From an uncultured Faecalibacterium sp. (lineage in GTDB: Bacteria > Bacillota > Clostridia > Oscillospirales > Ruminococcaceae), in assembly GCA_900551435.1 (NCBI GenBank), contig URVW01000094.1:1-6659 (forward strand): DNA of 6,659 nt, read 5' to 3'. The notes beneath the pieces are model-generated. The model did not search any database. It saw only the letters and a list, made by a program, of their open reading frames with translations, and had not been told where the DNA came from. A program made the translations under genes and the position numbers. Positions 6,029 through 6,659 of this stretch are shown in pieces. Each line of letters begins with the position of its first letter. The first letter of the stretch is position 1.

Positions 6029-6057
6029 TTTACAACGCTTCCAAAACATGATAAAGT
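6029..6057 (+). promoter_or_regulatory. Promoter of the glycyl-tRNA synthetase gene
   Basis: TTTACA (6029-6034) and TAAAGT (6052-6057) are 17 bp apart, with TG at 6049-6050 giving an extended -10 (TGATAAAGT). The predicted start is near 6064, leaving a leader of about 108 nt. The site begins 15 bases after the receiver stop codon, so glyS need not depend on the degraded genes upstream. Confidence 0.55.
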
Positions 6058-6065
6058 AAAGATAC

Positions 6066-6115
6066 TGTGTCCTTCCTCGAAAGAAGACACATCCGGCGGT
6101 GGGGAAAGCCGCCGG
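6066..6115 (+). promoter_or_regulatory. Two-hairpin leader of glyS
   Basis: Hairpin 1 pairs TGTGT (6066-6070) with ACACA (6087-6091) and CTTC (6072-6075) with GAAG (6083-6086), leaving C6071 bulged and loop CTCGAAA. Hairpin 2 is a perfect 7-bp GC stem, CCGGCGG (6093-6099) with CCGCCGG (6109-6115), with T-G pairs at each end and loop GGGGAAA. Neither has a T-run. The T-box hallmark TGGNACCGCG is absent and the leader is too short for a T-box. A role in mRNA stability or translation is possible but unproven. Confidence 0.4.
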
Positions 6116-6171
6116 GAATCAACACAACACGACACGGCAAGCCAGCCGCGGACGGAAAGGATGTTATTACA

Positions 6172-6659
6172 ATGGAACAGAGCGAAAAGACCCTTGATAT
6201 GATCGTCAATCTCTGCAAGAACCGTGGTTATGTGTTCCCCGGTTCTGAGATCTACGGCGGTCTTGCCAACAGCTGGGACTACGGCCCGCTGGGCGTCGAG
6301 TTCAAGAACAACGTCAAGAAAGCATGGCTGAAGAAGTTCGTGCAGGAAAGCCCCTACAATGTGGGTCTGGATGCGGCCATCATCATGAACCCGCAGACGT
6401 GGATCACCACCGGCCATGTGGCTGGCTTCTCGGACCCGCTGCTGGACTGCCGCGCCTGTAAGGCACGCCACCGCGCCGACAAGCTGATCGGCGACGAGCA
6501 TCCCGAGGTCAACGTCGATGCTATGAGCTTCGACGAGATGGATCAGTTCATCGCCGAGCATGAGGACATCGTCTGCCCCGTCTGCGGCAAGCACGATTTC
6601 ACCCCCATCCGCAAGTTCAACCTGATGTTCAAGACCGCCATCGGCGTGACCGAGGATAG
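6172..6659 (+). CDS. glyS: Glycyl-tRNA synthetase, single-chain class II type, N-terminal 162 aa (partial)
   Basis: The enzyme charges tRNA-Gly with glycine using ATP, in the cytoplasm. This is the homodimeric, archaeal/eukaryote-like type (also named glyQS), not the alpha2beta2 type. The hallmark GLANSWDYGPLG is at 30-41, followed by YNVGLDAAIIMNP (62-74), TTGHVAGFSDPL (79-90) and CRACKARHRADKL (93-105). Two cysteine pairs, Cys93/Cys96 and Cys135/Cys138, fit the zinc-ribbon insertion of this family. The frame stays open to the window end, where two bases of a codon remain; the other roughly 300 residues lie beyond. The ATG at 6172 follows GGAAAGG (6154-6160) by 11 bases, slightly long. An ATG at 6161 is out of frame and abuts the Shine-Dalgarno, so it is not used. 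Confidence 0.95.
   Translation, partial: MEQSEKTLDMIVNLCKNRGYVFPGSEIYGGLANSWDYGPLGVEFKNNVKKAWLKKFVQESPYNVGLDAAIIMNPQTWITTGHVAGFSDPLLDCRACKARHRADKLIGDEHPEVNVDAMSFDEMDQFIAEHEDIVCPVCGKHDFTPIRKFNLMFKTAIGVTED

Noticed and set aside
1..6659. CRISPR array, insertion sequence, phage genes, toxin-antitoxin pair or biosynthetic cluster
   Set aside because: I saw no regularly spaced repeats, transposase or integrase motifs, or such gene families. Apart from the sensor remnant and the structured gap, the window is ordinary housekeeping DNA.

Overview
The window looks like a chromosomal segment from a moderately GC-rich Firmicute. The best guess is the Oscillospiraceae/Ruminococcaceae, near Faecalibacterium. 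That placement is an inference from GC-rich coding regions next to AT-rich control regions, strong Shine-Dalgarno sites, a Gram-positive-length topoisomerase B subunit, a single-chain glycyl-tRNA synthetase and the style of a sensor remnant. No species-level marker is present.

Layout. Positions 1-31 hold the 5' half of a minus-strand tRNA gene, probably tRNA-Phe, with its own promoter at 48-75. A divergent control region follows. It carries a strong extended -10 promoter at 208-236, with a perfect DnaA-box 9-mer in its spacer. This promoter drives a three-gene plus-strand operon: a divergent type IIA topoisomerase B subunit (parE-like, 304-2295), its A subunit (parC-like, 2477-4726) and rlmH (4743-5228), which ends at a rho-independent terminator (about 5240-5274). 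The A subunit has the catalytic tyrosine but no GyrA box, so the pair is more likely a topoisomerase IV-type decatenase/relaxase than a gyrase.

The two topoisomerase genes are separated by 181 bp. Most of this folds into one long closing helix (2310-2422) capped by two hairpins. It has no U-tract and belongs to no family I can name. It is either a cis-acting RNA or processing element, or a small palindromic repeat element, and it is the least explained feature here.

After the terminator, a good promoter (5329-5357) and ribosome binding site serve what appears to be the wreck of a two-gene sensor module. A 77-codon reading frame joins a signal peptide directly to the last helices of a solute-binding protein. 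An overlapping second frame joins a kinase-like N-terminal membrane segment to an out-of-frame C-terminal receiver piece, with the kinase core missing. The last gene, on its own promoter (6029-6057) and a leader with two hairpins, is a class II glycyl-tRNA synthetase (from 6172) cut by the window edge.

The intact genes are housekeeping functions: DNA topology, 23S rRNA modification and tRNA charging. The parE-parC-rlmH genes form one likely transcription unit. The sensor remnant and glyS have separate promoters.
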